Source of the DNA: Microbacterium sp. MYb54
GTDB lineage: Bacteria > Actinomycetota > Actinomycetes > Actinomycetales > Microbacteriaceae
NCBI RefSeq assembly: GCF_002979515.1
Contig: NZ_PCPA01000011.1
Span: forward strand, 62,001-126,000
Direction: 5' to 3'
DNA length: 64,000 bases
Below the pieces are notes generated by a model. That model did not search any database. It was given only the letters and a program-made list of their open reading frames with translations, and was not told where the DNA came from. Positions 17,079-24,862 of this stretch are shown here, one piece after another; position 1 is the first letter of the stretch, and every line of letters begins with the position of its first letter. The translations under genes were made by a program, and so were the position numbers.

Positions 17079-17809
17079 TGCGGCTCGGGCGCATCGCCTC
17101 GGACGACGGTCCTCGCTGGGTCCGTCAGGCAGCTGGCGGGCCGGTCCCGATCTCCGACCCCTTCGTCGCCTTCGCTCAAGGGCAGGCCCCGCACGATGTG
17201 GGGGAGGTCATCGAGGGCGCGGCCATCGCGCCGGTCGACCCCGTCGTCATCGTCGGCATCGCCCAGAACGGGCCGGGGCACGCCTCGCCTGTGCAGGCCT
17301 GGCTCAAGAGCCCTCGGACCGTGATCGGCAGCGGCGCGGAGGTCCTCCTGCGTCGCGACGCCGGCGGACAGGTCGCCGAGGGGGAGATCGCGGTCGTGAT
17401 CGGACGCCCCACCCACGGGCTGACGGCATCGAACGCGCACGAGTACGTGCTCGGCGTCACTGCCGTGAACGATCTCTCGAGCCCGGAGCGCGCCGAATTC
17501 GATCCGCGCAACTTCGAGTCGAAATCGGGGGAGGGCTACACTCCGCTCGGCCCCTGGATCGACACCGCGGCAGGAATCGACGACGTGAGCCTCGAGGTGG
17601 AGGTCGATGGGCATCTCGTCGCCGAGACCGGAAGCCGCGAGTTGCCGATGCCGATCAGGGAGTGCCTGGCGTACGTCGCCGGGTGGTCCCCGCTCGGTCC
17701 GGGAGACGTCGTCATGACCGGTGCCCCGCACTCGCAGGCACCGGTGCGGCCGGGGCAGCGCGTGACGATCAGGGTGGCCGGAATCGAGCTGGTCACCGCT
17801 TTCGTGTGA
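17078..17809 (+). CDS. Fumarylacetoacetate hydrolase (FAH)-family protein
   Basis: A 243-aa FAH-fold protein. Metal-ligand regions are recognisable: E101 and E103 in VAEGEIAVVIGR, D132 in VNDLSS, and K149 in ESKSGEGYTPLGPWI. The usual RNYxxH segment is replaced by GIAQNGPGHA near 60-69. Family members hydrolyse or decarboxylate beta-diketo or keto-deoxy acids, including diketo-deoxy sugar acids. ATG 17078 overlaps the preceding stop by one base; the upstream frame extension lies inside idnO. Its role in an idonate operon is not obvious and may indicate a second substrate or a side-product clean-up step. Confidence 0.82.
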   Translation: MRLGRIASDDGPRWVRQAAGGPVPISDPFVAFAQGQAPHDVGEVIEGAAIAPVDPVVIVGIAQNGPGHASPVQAWLKSPRTVIGSGAEVLLRRDAGGQVAEGEIAVVIGRPTHGLTASNAHEYVLGVTAVNDLSSPERAEFDPRNFESKSGEGYTPLGPWIDTAAGIDDVSLEVEVDGHLVAETGSRELPMPIRECLAYVAGWSPLGPGDVVMTGAPHSQAPVRPGQRVTIRVAGIELVTAFV

Positions 17810-17825
17810 CCGAGGAAGGAGCGCG

Positions 17826-18863
17826 GTGAACAACCTCGCCGTGGTGGCGCATGCCGCCGAGGATCTGCGGATCGAAGACATCGGCGCCCCGGTGCCCCGA
17901 ACCGACGAGGCCGTCGTGGCCATCGCCTACGGCGGCATCTGCGGGTCCGACCTGCACTACTGGCGGCACGGGGCCGCGGGCGCCTCGGTGCTGCGCGAGC
18001 CGATGATCCTCGGTCATGAGGTCTCGGGTGTCGTCGCCGTCGCGGCCGCAGACGGGTCCGGCCCTGACGTAGGCACCCCCGTGGCCGTGCATCCCCTCAC
18101 GGCGCACGGCGATGGTCGCACGCCGTGGCCCGAGGGGCATCCGAACCTCGCTCCCGCCTCCACCTACCTCGGTTCCGCGATGCATCTGCCCCACACCCAG
18201 GGAGCTTTCGCGCGTCGAGTCGCGCTGCCATCGCGTCTGCTGCATCCGCTTCCCGCCGGACTCGACTTGAAGACCGCGGCGCTCGCCGAGCCGGCAGCCG
18301 TCGCGTGGCATGCTCTGCAGCGTGCCGGCGAAGTGAAGGGACGAAGCGTCGTCGTCATCGGCGCAGGTCCCATCGGCCAGCTCGTCGCTGCCGTCGCGCA
18401 ACGCGGCGGCGCGACTTCCGTGACCGTCACCGATCTGCAGCAGCGGCCGCGCGACATCGCCGCAGCACGCGGTATCCGAGCGATCGATGCACGGGCTGAG
18501 TTGGAGATCTCCGACCTGCACGCCGATGTCGTCATCGAATCGAGTGGGACAGCGCCCGGCCTCGTGGCCGCGGTCTCGGCGGCGGTGCGAGGCGGCACGG
18601 TCGTACTGCTCGGTCTCCAGCGCGGGGGAGAGGTGCCCGCTCCCATGGCCACCGCCATCACCCGCGAGCTCACGCTGCGGGGGTCGTTCCGCTTCGGCGC
18701 GGAGTTCGACGACGTGATCGCCGCCCTCGCCGATGGCAGCCTCGACGTCAGAGGTATCATCAGCCAGGTGCTGCCGGTGGATGATGCGCTCGACGCCTTC
18801 GCCCTGGCCGCCGACCCTGCGAGTTCCTGCAAGGTGCTCATCGACTTCGGCCTGGAGGAGTGA
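17826..18863 (+). CDS. idnD: L-idonate 5-dehydrogenase-like zinc alcohol dehydrogenase
   Basis: A 345-aa medium-chain dehydrogenase. The catalytic zinc ligands are present: C39 (GICGSD), H64/E65 (GHE) and E155 (LAEPAAVA). GICGSDLHYWRHGAAG and TYLGSAMHLPH closely resemble L-idonate 5-dehydrogenase, which oxidises L-idonate to 5-ketogluconate. The lobe that in relatives holds four structural-zinc cysteines (about 90-112) has none here. The Rossmann motif follows near 175-185 (VVIGAGPIGQL). GTG 17826 follows AAGGAG. The product would pass to the IdnO-like SDR and then to the gluconokinase encoded next. Confidence 0.85.
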   Translation: MNNLAVVAHAAEDLRIEDIGAPVPRTDEAVVAIAYGGICGSDLHYWRHGAAGASVLREPMILGHEVSGVVAVAAADGSGPDVGTPVAVHPLTAHGDGRTPWPEGHPNLAPASTYLGSAMHLPHTQGAFARRVALPSRLLHPLPAGLDLKTAALAEPAAVAWHALQRAGEVKGRSVVVIGAGPIGQLVAAVAQRGGATSVTVTDLQQRPRDIAAARGIRAIDARAELEISDLHADVVIESSGTAPGLVAAVSAAVRGGTVVLLGLQRGGEVPAPMATAITRELTLRGSFRFGAEFDDVIAALADGSLDVRGIISQVLPVDDALDAFALAADPASSCKVLIDFGLEE

Positions 18864-18865
18864 GT

Positions 18866-19354
18866 GTGCGCATCGTCGTGATGGGCCCGAGCGGCTCAGG
18901 GAAGTCGACGGTGGGCGCGTTCCTCGCCGACACCCTCGGCGCCCGATTCGTCGACGGCGATGATCTGCATCCTGCCGCGAACGTGCGCAAGATGGCGGCC
19001 GGAATCCCCCTGGACGACACGGATCGGCAGCCCTGGCTCCGTCTCGTCGGGAAGTCGTTGCAGGAGGAGGAGCGAATCGTCATCGCATGCTCGGCGCTCC
19101 GGCGCAGCTATCGCGACCTCATCAGGACCGAGGCACCCGAGACGTTCTTCGCAGAGCTCGCGATCGGGCGGGCGGTGCTCGAGGAACGGATGCGGGTGCG
19201 CGCCGATCACTTCATGCCCGCAGCGCTCTTGGACTCCCAGCTGCAGACACTCGAGTCGCTCGAAGCCGACGAATACGGGATCCGCGTCGACGAGTCGGCG
19301 GATGTGCAGACGGCCTCAGCCGTCATCGTCACGGCGGCGCGATTACCGCGCTGA
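18866..19354 (+). CDS. gntK: Gluconokinase
   Basis: A 162-aa P-loop kinase of the GntK family: Walker A GPSGSGKST at 7-15, the substrate segment DGDDLHPAANVRKMAAGIPL and ACSALRRSYRD. It phosphorylates D-gluconate to 6-phosphogluconate in the cytoplasm, completing the idonate-gluconate route; gnd lies about 7 kb away in the same window. GTG 18866 is preferred, with GGAGG 7 nt upstream; a GTG two codons earlier overlaps the upstream stop. It is the last gene of the operon. Confidence 0.95.
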   Translation: MRIVVMGPSGSGKSTVGAFLADTLGARFVDGDDLHPAANVRKMAAGIPLDDTDRQPWLRLVGKSLQEEERIVIACSALRRSYRDLIRTEAPETFFAELAIGRAVLEERMRVRADHFMPAALLDSQLQTLESLEADEYGIRVDESADVQTASAVIVTAARLPR

Positions 19355-19371
19355 GCCGTGGAAAGCGGACG

Positions 19372-19497
19372 TCAGTCCTTGCGGTAGCCCGAGCGGCCCA
19401 TGGAGAAGAGAGCGCCGAGGCTGCCGACGACGGCGCACACCGACATGGCACCGATCAGCCAGAGGAGTGCGTGCGAGAGGAAGGCGCCGTCGAGCAT
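19372..19497 (-). CDS. 41-aa single-span membrane microprotein
   Basis: A short open frame from ATG 19497 to TGA 19372. The protein has a hydrophobic core (ALLWLIGAMSVCAVVGSLGA, about residues 10-29) and a basic tail RSGYRKD, so it would be a one-span protein with a cytoplasmic C-terminus by the positive-inside rule. GGAG lies about 8 nt before the ATG, and a possible -10 box TAGGCT is further upstream. It fills the gap between gluconokinase and rplY and converges on gluconokinase. Function unknown. Confidence 0.6.
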   Translation of the reverse strand: MLDGAFLSHALLWLIGAMSVCAVVGSLGALFSMGRSGYRKD

Positions 19498-19556
19498 GGG
19501 GGTTCTCCGTGTTCTGCAGAAAAGGACCGGTGTCCTCAGCCTACCGGGTCATCCGG

Positions 19557-19720
19557 TACCATTGAGGCTGTACCTCGGCGAGGGATGCTTCTGCGCGTGC
19601 GCGAACATCCGTAATCGACGCGGCGAAGCAAGCCCGGTGGCTTTCCTCACGCGTCAGCGAGTTCGAAAATTCCAAGACCACCGCGCGGCCCATTCGCTGC
19701 GTGCCCCGAAGGAGAACCCC
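19557..19720 (+). promoter_or_regulatory. rplY promoter and long structured 5' leader
   Basis: TACCAT (19557-19562) is a plausible -10 box, which would give a leader of about 150 nt before rplY. Within it, 19583-19610 folds into a hairpin closed by GGATG/CATCC with GCGC-gt-GCGC at its tip. Ribosomal-protein leaders are often autogenous sites; that use here is inference. Confidence 0.4.
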
Positions 19721-20320
19721 ATGTCTGAAGACACCAAGGTCCAGGCCGAGCTCCGCGAGAGCTTCGGCAAGGGCTTCGCCCGCCGCCTCCGCGCTGCCGG
19801 CAAGATCCCCGCCGTCATCTACGGCCACGGCACCGAGCCGGTGCACGTCGCACTGCCGGGTCACCAGGTCTCGCTCATCATCCGTCGCGCCAACGCGCTG
19901 CTGGAGCTCGACATCGAGGGCAAGGGCCAGCTCGCCCTCGTCAAGGACGTCCAGCGTGACCCGGTGCACCAGATCATCGAGCACATCGACCTGCTCGTGG
20001 TGAAGAAGGGTGAGAAGGTCGCCATCGACGTCCCGATCATCGTCACCGGCGAGTCCGCCTCCGGCACCATCGTGAACCTCGACGCGACCACGCTGTCGAT
20101 CGAGGCCGAGGCCACGCACATCCCGCAGAACATCGAGGTCTCCGTCGAGGGACTCGAAGAGGGCGCGCACATCACCGCCGCCGACGTCGTGCTCCCCAAG
20201 GGCTCCACGCTGCTCTCCGACCCCGAGGTGCTCGTCGTCGCGGTGTCCGTCCCGGCAGCACCCACCGAGGATGACGCTGAGGCCGCGACCGAGGCAGTCG
20301 AAGAGGCCGCCGCGGAGTGA
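19721..20320 (+). CDS. rplY: 50S ribosomal protein L25/general stress protein Ctc
   Basis: A 199-aa two-domain L25 (TL5/Ctc type). The N-terminal 5S-rRNA-binding domain (about 1-95) includes RESFGKGFARRLR and GKIPAVIYGHG, the C-terminal beta domain spans about 100-185, and the tail is acidic and Ala/Glu-rich. It binds 5S rRNA in the large subunit. AAGGAG lies 7 nt before ATG 19721. It is followed by an unusually strong 16-bp stem-loop and then pth, a common rplY-pth pairing. Confidence 0.97.
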   Translation: MSEDTKVQAELRESFGKGFARRLRAAGKIPAVIYGHGTEPVHVALPGHQVSLIIRRANALLELDIEGKGQLALVKDVQRDPVHQIIEHIDLLVVKKGEKVAIDVPIIVTGESASGTIVNLDATTLSIEAEATHIPQNIEVSVEGLEEGAHITAADVVLPKGSTLLSDPEVLVVAVSVPAAPTEDDAEAATEAVEEAAAE

Positions 20321-20337
20321 TCTCCGACTGATTCATC

Positions 20338-20372
20338 ACAGAGGGGACGCGATCCGATCGCGTCCCCTCTGT
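20338..20372 (+). terminator. Strong stem-loop terminator after rplY
   Basis: ACAGAGGGGACGCGAT (20338-20353) and ATCGCGTCCCCTCTGT (20357-20372) form a perfect 16-bp stem with a 3-nt loop. A TATCCT box for pth starts a few bases downstream. Confidence 0.85.
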
Positions 20373-20419
20373 CGTATCCTGACCGAGTCCCTGCGCCCGG
20401 GCAGTGAGAGGACGACGAC

Positions 20420-21001
20420 ATGGCATCGACTTGGCTCGTGGTGGGGCTCGGAAACCCCGGCCCGCGGTACGAGGCCACGCGGCACAACATCGGCCAGATG
20501 GTGGTCGACGAGATCGCGGGGCGGCGGGGCGAGGCGTTCCGCGAGCACAAGGGTGGTGCGCGCGTGGTCGAGACCTGGCTGCGTCCCGGTGCGGACAAGC
20601 TGGTGCTGGCCAAGCCGAACACGTTCATGAACGTGTCGGGCACGCCGGTAGCAGCGCTCGCACGGTTCTATTCGGTGCCCGCCGAGCAGGTCGTCGTCGT
20701 GCACGACGAGCTCGACATCCCGTTCGACACGGTCAAGCTCAAGACGGGCGGCGGACACGGCGGACACAATGGTGTCCGCGATGTCGCTCGCGCCCTGGGC
20801 ACGGCCGACTTCCCGCGTGTGCGGGTGGGCATCGGGCGTCCCGTCGGGCGTCAGGATCCCGCGGACTGGGTGCTCGCGCCGTTCGGCAAGGATGAGCGGC
20901 CGAATCTGCCGATCCTCATCGCCGATGCCGCCGACGCGGTCGAGCTTCTCGTCGGTGAAGGTCTGCTCGCAGCTCAGCAGAAGCACCACGCGCCGCGTTG
21001 A
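20420..21001 (+). CDS. pth: Peptidyl-tRNA hydrolase
   Basis: A 193-aa Pth1 enzyme that releases tRNA from prematurely dropped peptidyl-tRNA. Family motifs are VVGLGNPGPRYEATRHNIG with the catalytic histidine in RHN, KPNTFMNVSG with the binding asparagine, HDELDIP with the aspartate, and GGGHGGHNG. Start ATG 20420 has GAGAGGA about 7 nt upstream. A -10-like TATCCT sits just past the rplY terminator, so it probably has its own promoter. It is convergent with the proline-rich membrane protein gene. Confidence 0.98.
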   Translation: MASTWLVVGLGNPGPRYEATRHNIGQMVVDEIAGRRGEAFREHKGGARVVETWLRPGADKLVLAKPNTFMNVSGTPVAALARFYSVPAEQVVVVHDELDIPFDTVKLKTGGGHGGHNGVRDVARALGTADFPRVRVGIGRPVGRQDPADWVLAPFGKDERPNLPILIADAADAVELLVGEGLLAAQQKHHAPR

Positions 21002-21034
21002 TGCGGGCGTTGACGCTCTGACTGATCGCCTCGA

Positions 21035-21808
21035 TCAGGCTGTGTAGCCTGCGAAACCGGCGGCGCTCCCGGCGCCCAGGGCGATGACGAGGACCACGAA
21101 GAAGATCACGACGGCGAGCACGGCCACCACGAGGGCGGCGATACCGGCGCCGCGACCCTGCTTCTTGCGGATCGCGATGATGCCGATCACGATCGCCGCG
21201 ATGCCGAGGATCGTCCCCGTCCAGAAGGAGAGCTCCGCCCACAGCACCTGATCGCGTGCGGGGGAGAGGATGCTGAGATCGCTGGTGCTGGTCGTGATCC
21301 CCTGCGGGAGGAGACGCCCGATCGCGAAGGCGCTGATCCCCGCGATGATCGGGGTCACGACTGCGGCGATGAGCGCGAGGATCAACGCGAGTGTTCCCAG
21401 GAAGCCGGATCGCCGTGTCGTGGTGTCGGGAACCGCATAGGCGCCGGTAGGGGCGGCGTAGCCGCCGACGGGAACCTGGTAGGCCCCGGGAGGCGCTGCC
21501 TGATACCCGGAGGCGGGAGCCGCTGCCGGATACCCCGGTGCTGTCGGATATGCCGGTGCCACCGGATACGTAGGCGCTGCAGGGTGCATGGGCGCTGCAG
21601 GAAGCGTCTGACCTGTCGGGGGGACCGGTGCGACCGACGGTGCCGGGAAGGTCGGTGGAGCCGGGAAAGACTGCGGCGCAGGGAATGCCGGGGGAGGCGG
21701 AACAGCGCCGGACGGCGTCGCGGGCGCTGACGGCGCCGATGTCGCGGGTGGCACCGGTGCTTCGGGTGTCACGTCGCCGGACGGGGGAGGCAGCTGCGGA
21801 TCAGTCAC
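21035..21808 (-). CDS. Proline-rich membrane protein (DUF4190-like)
   Basis: A 257-aa protein. Roughly residues 1-140 are low-complexity and rich in Pro/Ala/Gly/Tyr with repeated P-x-A-P and GYPAA/GAYQV units; the second half has hydrophobic segments (GFLGTLALILALIAAVV, a long span near TILGIAAIVIGIIA and a C-terminal span). Such proteins are common in actinobacteria, often near cell-envelope functions, and lack a defined role. GTG 21808 is chosen because TAGGAT ends 7 nt upstream, giving a leaderless start; ATG 21817 overlaps that box. A much longer frame upstream lies inside trpS and is not coding. Confidence 0.75.
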   Translation of the reverse strand: MTDPQLPPPSGDVTPEAPVPPATSAPSAPATPSGAVPPPPAFPAPQSFPAPPTFPAPSVAPVPPTGQTLPAAPMHPAAPTYPVAPAYPTAPGYPAAAPASGYQAAPPGAYQVPVGGYAAPTGAYAVPDTTTRRSGFLGTLALILALIAAVVTPIIAGISAFAIGRLLPQGITTSTSDLSILSPARDQVLWAELSFWTGTILGIAAIVIGIIAIRKKQGRGAGIAALVVAVLAVVIFFVVLVIALGAGSAAGFAGYTA

Positions 21809-21815
21809 GACCCCC

Positions 21816-21821
21816 ATCCTA
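21816..21821 (-). promoter_or_regulatory. Leaderless -10 box of the proline-rich protein gene
   Basis: Minus-strand TAGGAT ends 7 nt before the GTG at 21808, lying in the gap after the trpS stop. Confidence 0.5.
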
Positions 21822-21830
21822 AGGCGAGGC

Positions 21831-22835
21831 TCAGACGCGGCGGAGCAGGCCCACGCGGTCGTACACGTTCGACAGGGTCGCGTCGGCGACGGCATCGGCG
21901 CGACCGGCGTTCTCGGCCAGGATGCGGTCGAGTTCGGCGGGATCGTCGAGCAGCTCGAGCGCACGCGTCCGCACCGGCTCGAACTCGTCCACGACGACCT
22001 CGGCGAGACCCTTCTTGAAGTCGCCGTATCCTCGACCCGCGTACTCGTCCTCGATCGAGGCGACCTGACGCCCGGTGAGGGCCGCGTAGATCGTGAGCAG
22101 GTTCGAGACGCCGGGCTTGTTCTCCCGGTCGAAGCGCACCGAGCCCTCGTTGTCTGTGACTGCTCGCATGACCTTCTTCGCGGACTTCGCCGGATCGTCG
22201 AGCATCCACAGCACGCCGGCGTCGCTCTCTGACGACTTCGACATCTTGGCGGTCGGGTTCTGCAGGTCGTAGATGCGAGCGGTCGCCTTCTGGATGACCG
22301 GCATCGGCACGGTGAAGGTCTCTCCGAACCGCGAGTTGAAGCGCTCGGCGAGGTCTCGTGTGAGCTCGACGTGCTGCTTCTGGTCGTCGCCCACCGGCAC
22401 GACGTCGGTCTGGTAGAGCAGGATGTCGGCGGCCATGAGCACCGGGTAGGTGAACAGTCCGACGCTCGTCGCATCGGCCCCGTAACGGGTCGACTTGTCC
22501 TTGAACTGCGTCATCCGGCTGGCCTCGCCGAAGCCGGTGATGGTGCTGAGGATCCAGGCGAGCTCGGCATGTGCGCGCACGTGCGACTGCACGTACAGCG
22601 TGGACAGCGAGGGCTCGATGCCGGCGGCGATGTACTGCGCTGCCGTGCGGCGCGTCTTCTCGCGAAGCTCTGCCGGGTCCTGGGAAACCGTGATGGCGTG
22701 CAGGTCGACGACCGAGAAGTAGGCATCGTAGGAGCTCTGCAGGTCCCGCCACTGGAGCAGCGCGCCGATGTAGTTGCCGATCTGGAGGGAGTCGGCGGAT
22801 GGCTGCATTCCGGAGTAAAGGCGAGGTTTCGTCAC
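21831..22835 (-). CDS. trpS: Tryptophanyl-tRNA synthetase
   Basis: A 334-aa class I aminoacyl-tRNA synthetase charging tRNA-Trp. The HIGH-like motif is in [10 protein letters not shown] (16-25) and the KMSKS loop in TAKMSKSS. Length and the opening [16 protein letters not shown] match bacterial TrpS. GTG 22835 is preferred because a minus-strand TAGGAT box ends 7 nt upstream, indicating a leaderless message; the frame continues upstream for hundreds of codons opposite the SRPBCC gene and is rejected there. It is divergent from that gene. Confidence 0.97.
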   Translation of the reverse strand: MTKPRLYSGMQPSADSLQIGNYIGALLQWRDLQSSYDAYFSVVDLHAITVSQDPAELREKTRRTAAQYIAAGIEPSLSTLYVQSHVRAHAELAWILSTITGFGEASRMTQFKDKSTRYGADATSVGLFTYPVLMAADILLYQTDVVPVGDDQKQHVELTRDLAERFNSRFGETFTVPMPVIQKATARIYDLQNPTAKMSKSSESDAGVLWMLDDPAKSAKKVMRAVTDNEGSVRFDRENKPGVSNLLTIYAALTGRQVASIEDEYAGRGYGDFKKGLAEVVVDEFEPVRTRALELLDDPAELDRILAENAGRADAVADATLSNVYDRVGLLRRV

Positions 22836-22842
22836 GGGATCA

Positions 22843-22848
22843 ATCCTA
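22843..22848 (-). promoter_or_regulatory. Leaderless -10 box of trpS
   Basis: Minus-strand TAGGAT ends 7 nt before the trpS GTG. Confidence 0.5.
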
Positions 22849-22868
22849 TGGGGTGAGTGCGGTGCCCC

Positions 22869-22874
22869 TACGAT
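22869..22874 (+). promoter_or_regulatory. Leaderless -10 box of the SRPBCC-DUF4166 gene
   Basis: TACGAT ends 6 nt before ATG 22881, supporting that start over the GTG at 22857. Confidence 0.5.
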
Positions 22875-22880
22875 GGGCGC

Positions 22881-24188
22881 ATGCCCTCCCCTTCCCCTCG
22901 CCCACGGACGCGAGGGGATCGGGCCCTCTACGTCGAGATCCTTATCAGGGCGCCCCTCGACGAGGTGTGGCGGCTCACCCAGGACCCGGCTTCGCACGCG
23001 CGCTGGGATGCGCGCTTCAGCGACATCGTGCCGCAGCGCACCAGAGCAGACGGCGCGCAGGATTTCCGCTACGAGCTCGATCTGGTCGTGCACACTATCC
23101 GCGGAACCGGTGTCTCGCTCGCCACGAAGGAGAGCAGCACGGGGGAGCGCACCTCTGCGCTGCTCTTCGACACGGACGACGCGCTCTCGCCGCTGGGCAC
23201 GGGGCGCGGCTATTGGCGCTACGTGCCGACGCCCGACGGCGTACGGTTCCTCACTGGTTACGACTACACCCCAGGATGGGGATGGCTCGGGCGGGTGGTC
23301 GATCCGCTGATCACCCGACGCTTCATCTGGTGGCTCACGGCGCGAAGCTTCGACCGTCTGCGGTTGTGGGCCGAGGAGGGGATCGTGCCGGAGGACACCA
23401 GCGGGTGGCGGTCGTTGCGCCGAGGGTACCGGCCCCGCGCCAGGAACTGCCTCTCCCGACCGCCCGATCATGGAGAGCGCACCGAAATCGCTCGAAGGGA
23501 TCGCATGACGACGGGGAGCGGCATCTTCGAGCGTGCGCTCGGAGACGACTTCGCACGGCTCCATCCGCAGCTGCAGCGCCGCTTCGGGGTCGGCGTGGAC
23601 GCCGGGTACGGATGCATCGGTCGCGGGGTGATGACGCAGGTGCGCCGGGGGCCGTGGTGGACCCTGCCGTTCCTGCTGATCGGGACGTTTCGCAACATCC
23701 TGTTCCCCGAGCGCGGGCAGGATGTGCCGTTCCGGATCGACAACCACGCCTATGTCGACGACTTCGGTCGCGAGACCGTGACGTTCGTGCGGACGATGGA
23801 CGTGCGCCCCGGTCGCCGCCGACGTTTCGACGCGACGATGATCTACAGCGATGCACGCCGGCGGGTTGTCGATTACCTGGGCACCCACCAGCACCTCGCC
23901 GTCGACCTCGACCTCGCCGTCACCGACGACGGGGGACTCCTGCTCACCTCGGGCGCTCAGCGCTTCTACGAGGGGCGGATCGCCTTCCGTTTCCCGATGG
24001 TGTTCAGCGGACGCGCGCGGCTCATCGAGCGCTACGACGACGAGCAGGAGCGGTATCTGATCGACCTCGAGATCCACAACGACATCTTCGGGTTCCTGTT
24101 CGGCTATCGGGGCGCGTTCACCTGCGAGTTCGTCGACGGGCCGGCACCGGCGACCGTGAAGCCGTATCGCGAGGAGCTCCGGGAGTGA
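22881..24188 (+). CDS. SRPBCC-domain protein fused to a DUF4166-type domain
   Basis: A 435-aa open frame with two modules. Residues about 15-170 resemble a SRPBCC/polyketide-cyclase-like lipid-binding fold ([21 protein letters not shown] opening, [15 protein letters not shown] end). After an Arg-rich linker, residues about 212-432 are DUF4166-like ([48 protein letters not shown]). An internal ATG at 23505 preceded by GAAGGGA sits exactly at the start of the second module, so the second part may also be made alone, or this may be two ancestral genes fused. The start is supported by a leaderless -10 box. A second DUF4166-like gene overlaps its end. Functions unknown. Confidence 0.7.
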   Translation: MPSPSPRPRTRGDRALYVEILIRAPLDEVWRLTQDPASHARWDARFSDIVPQRTRADGAQDFRYELDLVVHTIRGTGVSLATKESSTGERTSALLFDTDDALSPLGTGRGYWRYVPTPDGVRFLTGYDYTPGWGWLGRVVDPLITRRFIWWLTARSFDRLRLWAEEGIVPEDTSGWRSLRRGYRPRARNCLSRPPDHGERTEIARRDRMTTGSGIFERALGDDFARLHPQLQRRFGVGVDAGYGCIGRGVMTQVRRGPWWTLPFLLIGTFRNILFPERGQDVPFRIDNHAYVDDFGRETVTFVRTMDVRPGRRRRFDATMIYSDARRRVVDYLGTHQHLAVDLDLAVTDDGGLLLTSGAQRFYEGRIAFRFPMVFSGRARLIERYDDEQERYLIDLEIHNDIFGFLFGYRGAFTCEFVDGPAPATVKPYREELRE

Positions 24189-24862
24189 CCGTGCGCGGAG
24201 CGGCGTTCCTCGAGGCGCTGGGGGAGGAAGCGGTGAGGCTTCACCCGGAGATCCTCGCCCAGATGCGCGTCGAGGCGGAGCGCGACAGCGCAGACGGCGT
24301 GTTCGCGGTCGCGGGCAGCAGGTTCGGGCGCCTCGCAGGACTGGCGTCGCCGGTGGTCGGCCCAGGGCTGCTTGTGACGAGGTTCGCACGGGACGTGCCG
24401 TTCCGGATCGACACCGTGTCCGGCAGATCGCGGTCGGGACGGGCGACGCTCGTCACGCTTCGCGAGTTCCGTTTCCCGGGCGGAACCCAGCACGTCACCG
24501 ATCGACTTTTCGCGACCGGGCGTCCCGGCGTCGTCCAGAACTCACTGGGTGCCCGTGGTCGGGTGCAGATGCTCGAGGAGTGCACGGTGACCGACGAGGG
24601 TGCGATGCGGATGCGCACCCTCGCCGTCGCGCTGCGTGTGGGCCGGCGGCGGATCGTACTTCGCGGCATCCTTCGCCTCGACGTCGAGCTCGTCGACGGC
24701 TGGGATGAGGCCCGTCATCGACGCACCGTCGAGATGCGCGCGACGAGCCCCGTTCTCGGGACGGTCCTGGAGTATCGCGGGTGGTACCGCTATCCGGACG
24801 GCCCCGACTCAGGCGTAACTGCTGCTGACGCGGGTGACGCCAGCTCTGATCAGTACCGGTAG
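24185..24862 (+). CDS. DUF4166-type protein, tandem paralogue
   Basis: A 225-aa protein resembling the C-terminal module of the upstream gene: [20 protein letters not shown] corresponds to the opening of that module, and [12 protein letters not shown] and [13 protein letters not shown] recur in the same order. GTG 24185 overlaps the upstream stop by GTGA, so the pair is coupled; GTG 24191 is an alternative with GGGAG 5 nt upstream. The last 13 bp overlap the convergent xth gene. No catalytic residues are recognised. Confidence 0.72.
   Translation: MTVRGAAFLEALGEEAVRLHPEILAQMRVEAERDSADGVFAVAGSRFGRLAGLASPVVGPGLLVTRFARDVPFRIDTVSGRSRSGRATLVTLREFRFPGGTQHVTDRLFATGRPGVVQNSLGARGRVQMLEECTVTDEGAMRMRTLAVALRVGRRRIVLRGILRLDVELVDGWDEARHRRTVEMRATSPVLGTVLEYRGWYRYPDGPDSGVTAADAGDASSDQYR

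Noticed and set aside
21035-22474. 479-codon frame containing the proline-rich protein
   Set aside because: The upstream half overlaps trpS in another frame; the leaderless -10 box supports the GTG at 21808.
21831-24389. 852-codon minus-strand frame that includes trpS
   Set aside because: Only the last 334 codons resemble TrpS; the rest is antisense to the SRPBCC/DUF4166 genes and has no initiation signal.
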